From positions 1-13,772 of the forward strand of contig JAPORI010000111.1 in assembly GCA_026710225.1 (NCBI GenBank): DNA of 13,772 bases. Direction: 5' to 3'. Source of the DNA: Betaproteobacteria bacterium. GTDB lineage: Bacteria; Pseudomonadota; Gammaproteobacteria; Tethybacterales; Tethybacteraceae. Made by a program: the position numbers and the translations under genes. The notes under the pieces were generated by a model, which saw only the letters and a list, made by a program, of their open reading frames with translations, was not told the origin of the DNA and ran no database searches. Below, piece by piece: positions 1-11,546 of this stretch (position 1 is its first letter; each line of letters opens with the position of its first letter).

Positions 1-31
1 CTCGGTGGTCGCCGTATCATTATAAAAAAAA
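1..31. other. Sequencing adapter remnant plus A-run at the contig end
   Basis: Read on the minus strand, bases 21 to 1 are AATGATACGGCGACCACCGA followed by G, which is the beginning of the Illumina P5 flow-cell oligonucleotide. Bases 24 to 31 are eight A residues, the usual low-quality tail after adapter read-through. Translated with the porin frame this gives FFYNDTATTE, a peptide I know as a recurrent adapter-derived contaminant of protein databases. Genuine genomic sequence therefore probably starts at about base 32. The exact join cannot be fixed by eye because the A-run could be partly genomic. Confidence 0.93.
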
Positions 32-819
32 GCGTCAGTATCGAAATTTTCGGCAAGGAAATCGTCTTCGTCACGGTCTGCAATGGATGCCTTGTAACTG
101 TGGAAGTTGTAGGCAACCCCCCAGTTGTCCTGCTCGTACTCGGCACCGAGACGGAAGCCTTCCTCATCTTCTTTGCCGTCTTCCTTGGAACCCTTGACCG
201 CGTAGGACCCGCCAACTGCAAGACCCATCGGCAACTCGTAGGTAGCCACTATGTCCCAGACATCAACAGCGTCATCTTCTTTATCCTTGTTGTCGATCAT
301 CTTAGCGCTGACACCCAAGTTGAGACCATTGATGTTCGGCGAAATCCAACGAAGTCCACGATCGTAGTCTTCCACCAGCGAAGCGCCGCTGGTGCCGTTA
401 TCGTTGCTGCGGTCAGCGTTGGGAAGAATGGCCTCGGAAACCGTCTCGATTTCACCAACCCGGATGTGTCCGAAAGGACCCTTCAGACCAGCATCAATGT
501 ACTTGACTTGGAATTCGTCGTCGTTGCTTCCGTTGTCGTCGTCCTCTTTGATCCTGGGACGAAACTCAAAGAAGTAGGTGGCCGCCATGCCACCGCCCAG
601 ATCGGTGTCGCCATTGTAGACTATCCGACTTCTGCTGAAGTCAGTCCTCGGGTCAACGTTCTCGCCGTTGTCGTCAGCAAGCACCTTGATGCGGATGCTG
701 CCGCTGAGGCCTTCGGAAGCCGAGACATACTTCATCCCGGCGTCATCAATGGCCGCCTGCGAAGCGCTGGACAGGGAAAGAACTCCCGCCACAGCCATAA
801 AAAGCAATTTCTTGTTCAT
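1..819 (-). CDS. Gram-negative outer-membrane porin, N-terminal part (3' end missing, terminal codons are adapter)
   Basis: The frame is open from ATG at 819 to the left edge, 273 codons, of which about 263 are genuine. It encodes a general diffusion porin of the 16-strand trimeric type, acting in the outer membrane. Residues 1-22 are a Sec signal peptide (MNKKLLF..., hydrophobic core, S-Q-A before the predicted cleavage after Ala22). Porin-like strand motifs follow: SRIVYNGDTDLGGGM (64-78), YIDAGLKGPFGHIRVGE (107-123), and a final visible strand WGVAYNFHSYKAS (233-245). Four predicted loops are strongly acidic (91-102, 177-184, 212-220, 248-253), which suggests a cation-selective pore or divalent-ion binding; that is inference. 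The start is supported by GAGGA at 827-831, seven bases upstream. Such porins are usually 330-400 residues, so the C-terminal strands and terminal aromatic residue are missing. It lies downstream of rpoC on the same strand but 322 bp away, so it is probably its own transcription unit. Confidence 0.85.
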   Translation of the reverse strand, partial: MNKKLLFMAVAGVLSLSSASQAAIDDAGMKYVSASEGLSGSIRIKVLADDNGENVDPRTDFSRSRIVYNGDTDLGGGMAATYFFEFRPRIKEDDDNGSNDDEFQVKYIDAGLKGPFGHIRVGEIETVSEAILPNADRSNDNGTSGASLVEDYDRGLRWISPNINGLNLGVSAKMIDNKDKEDDAVDVWDIVATYELPMGLAVGGSYAVKGSKEDGKEDEEGFRLGAEYEQDNWGVAYNFHSYKASIADRDEDDFLAENFDTDAFFYNDTATTE

Positions 820-852
820 TGTTGTTTCCTCGTTAGTGGATTGCAAATTACA

Positions 853-868
853 CCGAGCCATTTCTCGG
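853..868 (-). promoter_or_regulatory. Small hairpin upstream of the porin start
   Basis: On the minus strand CCGAG-AAATGG-CTCGG forms a perfect 5-bp stem with a six-base loop, 33 bases upstream of the porin start codon. It would lie in the mRNA leader if transcription starts upstream of it. Such hairpins can stabilise porin mRNAs or take part in small-RNA control, but nothing here shows which, and a 5-bp stem can arise by chance. Confidence 0.25.
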
Positions 869-934
869 ATAGTTGCCATTTTCTGTTAAAAAGCCCCTGC
901 GGACCCCAATGGGAAGCGAAATTGGCCGTCAATG

Positions 935-948
935 ACATACCGGCATGT
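935..948. promoter_or_regulatory. Near-palindrome, possible operator upstream of the porin
   Basis: ACATACCGGCATGT is a 14-bp inverted repeat centred on CCGG with one mismatched pair (A/C at positions 5 and 10). It lies about 115 bases upstream of the porin start, a plausible distance for a regulator site near the promoter. No matching copy was seen elsewhere in the window, and I cannot assign a regulator. Confidence 0.2.
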
Positions 949-1033
949 TGTTAAAAGATAACACCGGCGGCAATCAGAAAGAAGGTTTTCGCCTTGAAAA
1001 AACAACGGAAAATCAATGGGTTACACGAAACGA

Positions 1034-1125
1034 TGCCGCTTGCCGGCTTGCTCGCAAACCTCAAATCAGCGGCAAACCCGGCGATACAGAGCCGCTCGGG
1101 GAAGTCTGCGCTTCCCCAAGCCGGC
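1034..1125 (-). terminator. Structured region after rpoC, candidate terminator without a clear U-tract
   Basis: Just after the rpoC stop the transcript can form several stems. A 10-bp hairpin (1111-1120 with 1095-1104, one G-U pair, six-base loop) has the core GGGGAAG/CTTCCCC. A 9-bp arm at 1117-1125 (GCCGGCTTG on the minus strand) is complementary to 1042-1050. A 7-bp stem pairs 1068-1074 with 1034-1040 (TGCCGCT/AGCGGCA). The first two share bases 1117-1120, so they exclude one another. None is followed by a run of U; the best is UCGUUUCGU after the last stem. It may be a weak or factor-dependent terminator, or a 3' stabilising structure. Confidence 0.4.
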
Positions 1126-1141
1126 CACAAAGCCTGTTTTG

Positions 1142-6049
<4,908 letters not shown>

Positions 6050-6054
6050 CGTCG

Positions 6055-9000
6055 CTATTCCTCGTTGAAGTCGATGCCCAGGGAGCGAATCTCGCTCTTG
6101 AGCACCTTGAATGATTCCGGCAAAGTCGGGTCGAGACTGAAGTCGCCGTTGACAATGCTGTCGTACATGCTGGTGCGGCCGGTAACATCATCCGACTTGA
6201 CGGTGAGCATCTCCCACAGGATATGCGCGGCACCGTAGGCTTCCAGCGCCCAGACCTCCATCTCGCCGAGCCGCTGGCCGCCCTGCTGCGCCTTGCCACC
6301 GAGCGGCTGCTGGGTAACCAGACTGTAAGGGCCGGTGGAGCGGGCGTGCATCTTCTCCTCGACCAGATGGTGCAACTTGAGCATGTACATGATGCCGACA
6401 GTTACCGGCAACTCGAACGGCTCGCCGGTGCGGCCCTCGTAGAGAGTCATCTGGCCGCTTGCCGGCAGATCAGCGCGCTTTAGCATGCCGACGATATCAT
6501 CCTCGCGGGCGCCGTCGAAGATCGGTGTCGCCATCGGCACCCCGGATTTGAGTCGCCGGGCGGTGGCGATGATCTCGTCATCGCTGTAGCCGGAAAAGTC
6601 GATCCGGTCAACGGCATCGGCCCGGTTGTAGAGCTTGTCGAGTTCGCTGCGCAAACCGGTGATGGCCGCTTGCCGCTCCTTGGCCAGTTGCGCCTCGATC
6701 TTGTCGCCCAGACCCTTGGCGGCCAAACCCAGATGGGTTTCGAGCACCTGACCGATGTTCATGCGCGACGGCACCCCGAGTGGATTGAGGACGATGTCGA
6801 CCGGAGTTCCGTCAGCCATGTAGGGCATGTCCTCGACCGGGACGATCCTGCTTACCACCCCCTTGTTGCCGTGCCGGCCGGCCATCTTGTCCCCGACTTG
6901 CAGGCCGCGCCTAATCGCGACATAGACCTTGACCGTCTTGTTGATGCCGCTGGGCATGATGTCGCCGCGCTCGATCTTGTCGACATAGCGCTTCATGCTG
7001 TTGTCGTGGCTTTTCTTGAGGCTGGCGATGCGCTTCTTGATCGCCTCGATGCGCTGCTGGGCGGCATCGTCGGCCAGCTTGATCTTCTGCCAGTGCAAAT
7101 CACCACTGTTCGACATCTTCTTGAGTTGCGCCTTGGCAAGCTTGCTGCCCTTGGCGATGCCACCCCAGGCAGCCGCAAGCGTCTGGCCTTCGGCAAGCGA
7201 GGCAACTTCGGCGATCGCATCGGTCTCGTAGATGCGCAACTTGTCATCCAGATCCTTGCGGAAAGCCACCTTGAGATCCTCGATGATCGACAGCGCCCGC
7301 TCATCACGCTCGGACGGAGTCTCGGTGAACACCTTGACATCGATCACGGTGCCGGCACCGCCGTCGGGCAGGCGCAGGGAAGTGTCCTTGACATCCTCGC
7401 CCTTTTCGCCGAAGATCGCAGTCAGCAGCCGGTCCTCCGGCGAATCCTGGCTTTCGGCCTTGGGCGAAACCTTGCCGACCAGAATGTCACCGGGTGCAAC
7501 CTCGGTGCCGATCTGGACGATGCCGGATGCATCCAGATGGGCCAGCGCCCGCTCGGACTGGTTGGGAACATCGCGGTTGATGTTTTCAGGTCCGTTGCGG
7601 GTATCGCGCGCCTTGCAGCTGTGCTCGACTATGTGCACCGAAGTGAAGCGATCTTCGATCACCACTTTCTCGGAGATCAAGATCGAGTCCTCGAAGTTGT
7701 AACCGTGCCAGGGCATGAACGCAACCAGCAGGTTCTGGCCGAGAGCCAGTTCACCCAGATCGGTTGCCGAAGCATCGGCAATCGTGTCGCCGGCGGCAAC
7801 CGCATCGCCAACCGCAACCAGCGGCCGCTGGCTGATGTTGGTGTTCTGGTTGCTGCGCATGTACTTGGTCAGGTTGTAGATGTCAACCCCGCCGCTGCCG
7901 TCCCGGTCCCGTTCGCTGCGCACGATCACGATCCGTGCTGCATCGACATAGTCGACCGTGCCGGCATGGCTGGCGCGCACCACCTGTCCGGATTCGGCGG
8001 CCAGGATGTTCTCCTCACCGGTACCGACCAGCGGCTTTTCCGGACTTATGCAAGGCACCGCCTGCCGCTGCATGTTCGAACCCATCAAGGCGCGGTTGGC
8101 GTCATCGTGCTCGAGAAACGGAATCAGCGCTGCCGCGATCGATGCGATCTGGGCTGGCGCAATGTCGATGTAATCGATGTCCTCGGGCCGCCGGGAAATG
8201 AATTCACCGCCCTTGCGGCAGGAAACCAGATTCTCGACGAAGGCACCCTTGGCACCGATCGGAGTGTTGGCCTGGGCGATCACCGAGTCATACTCCTTGG
8301 CGACATCGAGCTGGACAATCTCGTCGGTTACCTTGCCTTCCCGCACCCGCCGGTAGGGAGTGACGATGAAACCGTATTCATCGGTCTGGGCGTAGACTGC
8401 AAAGGAGTTGATCAGGCCGATGTTGGGGCCTTCCGGCGTCTCGATCGGACACAGCCGGCCGTAGTGGGACGGATGCACATCCCGCACTTCGAAACCGGCC
8501 CGATCCCGCTGCAAGCCGCCGATGCCAAGCGCCGACACCCGCCGCTTGTGGGTAACCTCCGACAGCGGATTGTTCTGATCCATGAACTGGGAAAGCTGGT
8601 TGCTCATGAAGAAGTCGCGCACCGCCAGACCAATCGTCTTGGCGTTGACGAAATCGGAAGGGTTCAGGTTGTCAACCTCAGCCTGTTGCAGCCGGTCGCG
8701 GATCGCCCGCTCGAAGCGCTTGAGGCCGGCCTCGTAATTGGACTGGACGAATTCCCCGACCGAACGCACCCGGCGGTTGCCGAGGCTGTCGATGTCATCC
8801 TCGCTGCCAACGCCGTTGGCCAGATTGACCAGTTCCTTGACCGTGTTGATAATGTCGGTCGGCGACAGCATCTGCTGCTCGATGATCCGGGCGCCAAAGC
8901 CCGACTCGTCAAGCCGACCGACCATCTCCTGGGCCGCTTCCGCGCTCTCGTAGTGCCAGCCAACCACCAGTTCCATGCCGTCCCTTACCTCGCGGTGAAT

Positions 9001-10479
9001 CCGCTGCAAGTCTTCCTGGGCATATCCGGGCATGGCTTCAACAAGTTTGTCGATCTTGGGCATCAGCCGCAGATCCGGGCGCCGGAACATCAGCACACAG
9101 TATTCCATCGCCGGCCGCGGCCGGTGGACATGCTCGGCGCGCTCACTCGGACGCACCGGCCGGCTGTAGCCGAGTCGCTGGTTCATCTTCATCCTGCCGA
9201 CCCGCGACAGGCTGTAGCGCTGGTGATTGAAGAAGGTGTCGTTGAACACCCGGCTCACCGCATCCTCGGCGATCGGATCGCCGGGACGCAGCTTCTTGTA
9301 GATCTGCACCCGGGCTCGATCCAGCCCGTCGGCCACCGACTGATTGTCGGCATCCTGACCGCTCAAGGTGCGGGCGATGTGATCACCGCAGTGGCTGTCG
9401 TTGATGTAGATGGTGCGCAACTTGCTGATGCCGGAACTGCGCAGCAGCCCCAGATCGTTCTCGTCAATAATCTTGTTTACCGGCAGCAGCACCTCGCCGG
9501 TCTCTTCGTCGATCACCGTCTCCCAGGTGCGCCGGCCGATCAGAAACTCGTCGTCAACCTGCTGGGAGTTGATGCCGGCGGCGGCAATCCGCTTCAGGCT
9601 GCCGCGCTTGATCCGCTTGTCCCGCTCGGCGATCACCTCGCCGTTGGCGTCGCAAATGTCAAACGGCAGGCTCACATCGCGCAACTGCACCTCCTGCAAC
9701 TGGTAACTGGCCTTGCCGCTCTCCGGGTCAAAGGTGAACTCCTCCGGGTCGTAGAACTCACTGATGATCCGCTCGTGGTTGTAGCCAATCGCCATCAGCA
9801 GCAGGGTGACCGGCATCTTCTGCCGCTTGTCGATCCGAAAATGCAGCTGGTTCTTGGTGTCGAATTCCAAATCAAGCCAGCAGCCGTAATAGGGAATCAC
9901 CCGCGACTGGAAGTTGAGGCCGGCAACACTGGTGGTGCGCGAGGAGTCGCGCATGAAATAGACGCTCGGCGCCCGGTGCAGTTGCGAGACAATCACCCGC
10001 TCGGTCCCGTTGATGATGAACGAGCCGCTGTCGGTCATCAGCGGCAGCGACCCCATGTATACCGCCTCCTCCTTGGGGCTTTTGAGGCTGCGGTCCTCCC
10101 GGGAGCGGATCTTGAGCAGCAACTTGACCTTGATCTTGGCCTCGTAACTCATGCCGCGCTCCTTGCACTCGCGCTCGGAGAACTCGGAGTCCTCCAGCCA
10201 GCACTCGACGAATTCGAGGGTTACCAGAGTGTTGTTGGAAGTGATCGGGAAGCAGCGCTTGAAGGTCTCGAGCAGGCCGCCGGCAGCTATCGAGTCCGGG
10301 TCCTCCGGCGCCGGTGCCGCCGGCCGCCTTACCCCGTCGTCTCCTACCATCTGCACTCCGTGCAGAAAACGGCGGTAGGACTCAAGCTGGGTCTTGAGCA
10401 GGCTGGGCGCGGCCACCTTGTCGCGCCGGCGGGCAAACGACAGACGGGGACGCTTTTTCTCGGTGTAGGAAAACTTCAT
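6055..10479 (-). CDS. rpoB: DNA-directed RNA polymerase subunit beta
   Basis: Second-largest subunit of RNA polymerase, binding the nascent RNA-DNA hybrid and rifamycins; 1474 residues against 1342 in E. coli. I start it at the ATG at 10479 (MKFSYTEKKRPRLSF, matching E. coli MVYSYTEKKRIR) rather than the in-frame TTG five codons upstream; a weak GAG lies six bases before the ATG. Motifs, numbered from that ATG: MTDSGSFIINGTERVIVSQL (148-167); rifampicin region NQLSQFMDQNN...HKRRVSAL (627-651), with all the usual resistance positions in their sensitive form; ETPEGPNIGLINS; NFED (928-931); GDKMAGRHGNKG with both catalytic-site lysines (1196-1207); and a C-terminal ARSTGPYSLVTQQPLGGKAQ block. 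Fork loop 2 reads ALGIGG where the family normally has ALGPGG. The large insertion seen in proteobacterial beta (about 1053-1182) is present. An extra block of about 90 residues is described separately. Confidence 0.98.
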   Translation of the reverse strand: MKFSYTEKKRPRLSFARRRDKVAAPSLLKTQLESYRRFLHGVQMVGDDGVRRPAAPAPEDPDSIAAGGLLETFKRCFPITSNNTLVTLEFVECWLEDSEFSERECKERGMSYEAKIKVKLLLKIRSREDRSLKSPKEEAVYMGSLPLMTDSGSFIINGTERVIVSQLHRAPSVYFMRDSSRTTSVAGLNFQSRVIPYYGCWLDLEFDTKNQLHFRIDKRQKMPVTLLLMAIGYNHERIISEFYDPEEFTFDPESGKASYQLQEVQLRDVSLPFDICDANGEVIAERDKRIKRGSLKRIAAAGINSQQVDDEFLIGRRTWETVIDEETGEVLLPVNKIIDENDLGLLRSSGISKLRTIYINDSHCGDHIARTLSGQDADNQSVADGLDRARVQIYKKLRPGDPIAEDAVSRVFNDTFFNHQRYSLSRVGRMKMNQRLGYSRPVRPSERAEHVHRPRPAMEYCVLMFRRPDLRLMPKIDKLVEAMPGYAQEDLQRIHREVRDGMELVVGWHYESAEAAQEMVGRLDESGFGARIIEQQMLSPTDIINTVKELVNLANGVGSEDDIDSLGNRRVRSVGEFVQSNYEAGLKRFERAIRDRLQQAEVDNLNPSDFVNAKTIGLAVRDFFMSNQLSQFMDQNNPLSEVTHKRRVSALGIGGLQRDRAGFEVRDVHPSHYGRLCPIETPEGPNIGLINSFAVYAQTDEYGFIVTPYRRVREGKVTDEIVQLDVAKEYDSVIAQANTPIGAKGAFVENLVSCRKGGEFISRRPEDIDYIDIAPAQIASIAAALIPFLEHDDANRALMGSNMQRQAVPCISPEKPLVGTGEENILAAESGQVVRASHAGTVDYVDAARIVIVRSERDRDGSGGVDIYNLTKYMRSNQNTNISQRPLVAVGDAVAAGDTIADASATDLGELALGQNLLVAFMPWHGYNFEDSILISEKVVIEDRFTSVHIVEHSCKARDTRNGPENINRDVPNQSERALAHLDASGIVQIGTEVAPGDILVGKVSPKAESQDSPEDRLLTAIFGEKGEDVKDTSLRLPDGGAGTVIDVKVFTETPSERDERALSIIEDLKVAFRKDLDDKLRIYETDAIAEVASLAEGQTLAAAWGGIAKGSKLAKAQLKKMSNSGDLHWQKIKLADDAAQQRIEAIKKRIASLKKSHDNSMKRYVDKIERGDIMPSGINKTVKVYVAIRRGLQVGDKMAGRHGNKGVVSRIVPVEDMPYMADGTPVDIVLNPLGVPSRMNIGQVLETHLGLAAKGLGDKIEAQLAKERQAAITGLRSELDKLYNRADAVDRIDFSGYSDDEIIATARRLKSGVPMATPIFDGAREDDIVGMLKRADLPASGQMTLYEGRTGEPFELPVTVGIMYMLKLHHLVEEKMHARSTGPYSLVTQQPLGGKAQQGGQRLGEMEVWALEAYGAAHILWEMLTVKSDDVTGRTSMYDSIVNGDFSLDPTLPESFKVLKSEIRSLGIDFNEE
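8872..9168 (-). other. RpoB-specific insertion of about 90 residues between lobe and protrusion
   Basis: E. coli beta goes from GRMKFNRSL to LSKDDIIDVMKKL through about ten residues. Here GRMKMNQRLG is joined to LSPTDIINTVKELV through about 99 residues (438-536 from the ATG start). The block begins Arg/Pro-rich (SRPVRPSERAEHVHRPRP), then has a hydrophobic strand (MEYCVLMF) and charged, helix-like segments containing PKIDKLVEAMPGYAQEDLQR and YESAEAAQEMVGRLDESGFG. The flanks are conserved and the frame is uninterrupted, so it is a genuine in-frame insertion rather than an assembly error. I do not recognise a known domain in it. Confidence 0.75.
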
Positions 10480-10510
10480 TTCAATCTCGGGCAAACACGA
10501 AAGGGCGCGC

Positions 10511-10541
10511 TCTTGCCGCGCCTAGCAAGGCGCGGGCAAGA
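10511..10541 (-). terminator. rplL-rpoB intergenic hairpin, likely attenuator or processing site
   Basis: In the 89-bp gap (10480-10568) the minus strand forms TCTTGCCCGCGCCT / AGGCGCGGCAAGA, a 13-bp stem with one bulged base and a four-base loop. It is followed by GCGCGCCCUUUCGU, so it has no true U-tract. E. coli has a partial terminator and an RNase III site at the same position between rplL and rpoB, which sets the excess of ribosomal protein over polymerase mRNA. By position and strength this hairpin is a good functional counterpart; whether it terminates, is cleaved, or both is inference. Confidence 0.6.
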
Positions 10542-10568
10542 TGCAGGGAGGATGCACACAAGGGCGAT

Positions 10569-10943
10569 CTACTTGACTTCGCAAGTTGCGCCGGCTTCAC
10601 TCAACTGCTTGGCAACATCCTCGGCTTCCGCCTTGGCCAGTCCCTCCTTGACCGGCTTGGGCGCACCCTCGACCAGATCCTTGGACTCCTTGAGACCGAG
10701 ACCGGTTACCGCCCGCACCACCTTGATCACCGCGATCTTGTTGCCGCCGGCGGCGGTAAGGATCACGTCAAAGGCGGTCTGCTCTTCGGCGGCTGCGGCT
10801 TCCGCCGCCGCTGGTGCCGCAGCAACCGCCGCGACCGGCGCGGCCGCCGACACGTCGAACTTCTCCTCGATCATCTTGACCAGTTCCGACAACTCCAGCA
10901 CCGACATGCCGGCAATCGAATCAAGGATTTCCTGTTTGTTCAT
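10569..10943 (-). CDS. rplL: 50S ribosomal protein L7/L12
   Basis: Stalk protein that recruits and stimulates translational GTPases; present as dimers bound to L10. 124 residues (E. coli 121). Residues 1-32 are the helical dimerisation and L10-binding domain (MNKQEILDSIAGMSVLELSE...). Residues 33-55 are an Ala-rich flexible hinge. Residues 56-124 are the factor-binding domain with NKIAVIKVVRAVTGLGLKES (68-87) and DLVEGAPKPVKEG. GAGGT at 10951-10955, seven bases before the ATG, is a good ribosome-binding site, which fits the need for several L12 copies per ribosome. It follows rplJ by 46 bases and precedes the attenuator-like hairpin. Confidence 0.98.
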   Translation of the reverse strand: MNKQEILDSIAGMSVLELSELVKMIEEKFDVSAAAPVAAVAAAPAAAEAAAAEEQTAFDVILTAAGGNKIAVIKVVRAVTGLGLKESKDLVEGAPKPVKEGLAKAEAEDVAKQLSEAGATCEVK

Positions 10944-10989
10944 GATGCTAACCTCGCAACGTTTTATTGATTGTAATCGATTTGAAAGA

Positions 10990-11520
10990 TCAGGAAGCGC
11001 CGCCGTCGGCTTTGCCCACCGCCGCCAGGGCGCGGGCTAGCGAAGACGGAATTTCCTGCAAAGTTCGGGCCAGTTTGGCCACTGGCGCTGCCAGCGTCCC
11101 GGCCAGTTGGGCAAGCAGTTGTTCACGGCTGGGCAGAGTTGCCAGCGCCGTGATCTGCTCGCCAGCCAGGGCACTGCCCTGCATCGCACCGGCGACTAAC
11201 CGCAGACTCTCGTTCTCCTTGGCAAAGTTGCTCATCGCCTTGGCCAGCGCCGGTGCCGAGGGGGCGACCCCGTAAATGAGTTGCCCGGACAACTTGTCGG
11301 CCAGCGGTGCAAAGTCGGGATTGCCGGCCAGCACCCGGCTGGCAACAGTGTTCTTGATCACCTTCAGTCGGCCGCCAGCGGCGCGGGTCTCGGCGCGCAG
11401 TTTTTCGAGATCGGCAACGGTAAGGCCGTCATAACGAGCCGCGAGCACCACTTCGCTGTCAGCAAGCAACTGGGCAAATTCCTCGCCCATGCGCAACTTG
11501 CGGGTCTTTTGCACCGACAT
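10990..11520 (-). CDS. rplJ: 50S ribosomal protein L10
   Basis: Stalk base protein that anchors L7/L12 dimers to 23S rRNA. With the start at 11520 it has 176 residues (E. coli 165). The N-terminal RNA-binding domain contains YDGLTVADLEKLRAETRAAG (30-49) and LKVIKNTVASRVL (52-64). ATLPSREQLLAQLAGTL (127-143) and the C-terminal helix (about 148-170) form the L12-binding end. A second ATG ten codons upstream (11550) overlaps the rplA stop as ATGA, but nothing resembling a ribosome-binding site precedes it, whereas GAGG lies eight bases before 11520 and the homologous protein begins there. The extra residues would be SAAAAEAAP, low complexity. Either way the rplA-rplJ gap is at most 26 bases. Confidence 0.95.
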   Translation of the reverse strand: MSVQKTRKLRMGEEFAQLLADSEVVLAARYDGLTVADLEKLRAETRAAGGRLKVIKNTVASRVLAGNPDFAPLADKLSGQLIYGVAPSAPALAKAMSNFAKENESLRLVAGAMQGSALAGEQITALATLPSREQLLAQLAGTLAAPVAKLARTLQEIPSSLARALAAVGKADGGAS

Positions 11521-11528
11521 CGGCGCGG

Positions 11529-11532
11529 CCTC
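11529..11532 (-). promoter_or_regulatory. Ribosome-binding site deciding the rplJ start
   Basis: GAGG on the minus strand, eight bases upstream of the ATG at 11520. It lies inside the reading frame that would be used from the upstream ATG at 11550, which has no comparable site, so it favours the shorter L10. Confidence 0.55.
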
Positions 11533-11546
11533 GGCAGCGGCGGCAC

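Larger units (their letters stand above)
820..1141 (-). other. rpoC-porin intergenic region
   Basis: This 322-bp gap holds no convincing gene; the small plus-strand frames across it lack a ribosome-binding site and any recognisable protein motif. It must carry the end of the rpoBC transcript and the porin promoter. I see a structured block just after rpoC (1034-1125), a 14-bp near-palindrome (935-948) and a short leader hairpin (853-868). It is more AT-rich than the flanking rpoC gene. I could not find a well-spaced -35/-10 pair close to the sigma-70 consensus; a TTGACG on the minus strand has no acceptable -10 element 16-18 bases downstream. Confidence 0.6.

Noticed and set aside
915..934. 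TTGACG on the minus strand as a porin -35 element
   Set aside because: The bases 16-18 downstream are GC-rich (around TTGGGG) and give no plausible -10 element.
100..954. A 284-codon plus-strand frame across the porin and its leader
   Set aside because: The minus strand encodes a porin with a signal peptide and good ribosome-binding site over the same bases; the plus frame has neither.
10480..10494. A TTG start for rpoB five codons upstream
   Set aside because: The family start aligns with the ATG at 10479; the TTG adds PEIE-type residues not found in relatives and has no ribosome-binding site.
6670..11040. A 1456-codon open frame on the plus strand, antisense to rpoB and rplL
   Set aside because: It is an antisense shadow of strongly biased GC-rich codons. 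The sense strand carries unmistakable RpoB and L7/L12; the antisense product has no recognisable domain, no ribosome-binding site, and even runs across the rplL-rpoB gap and rplL.
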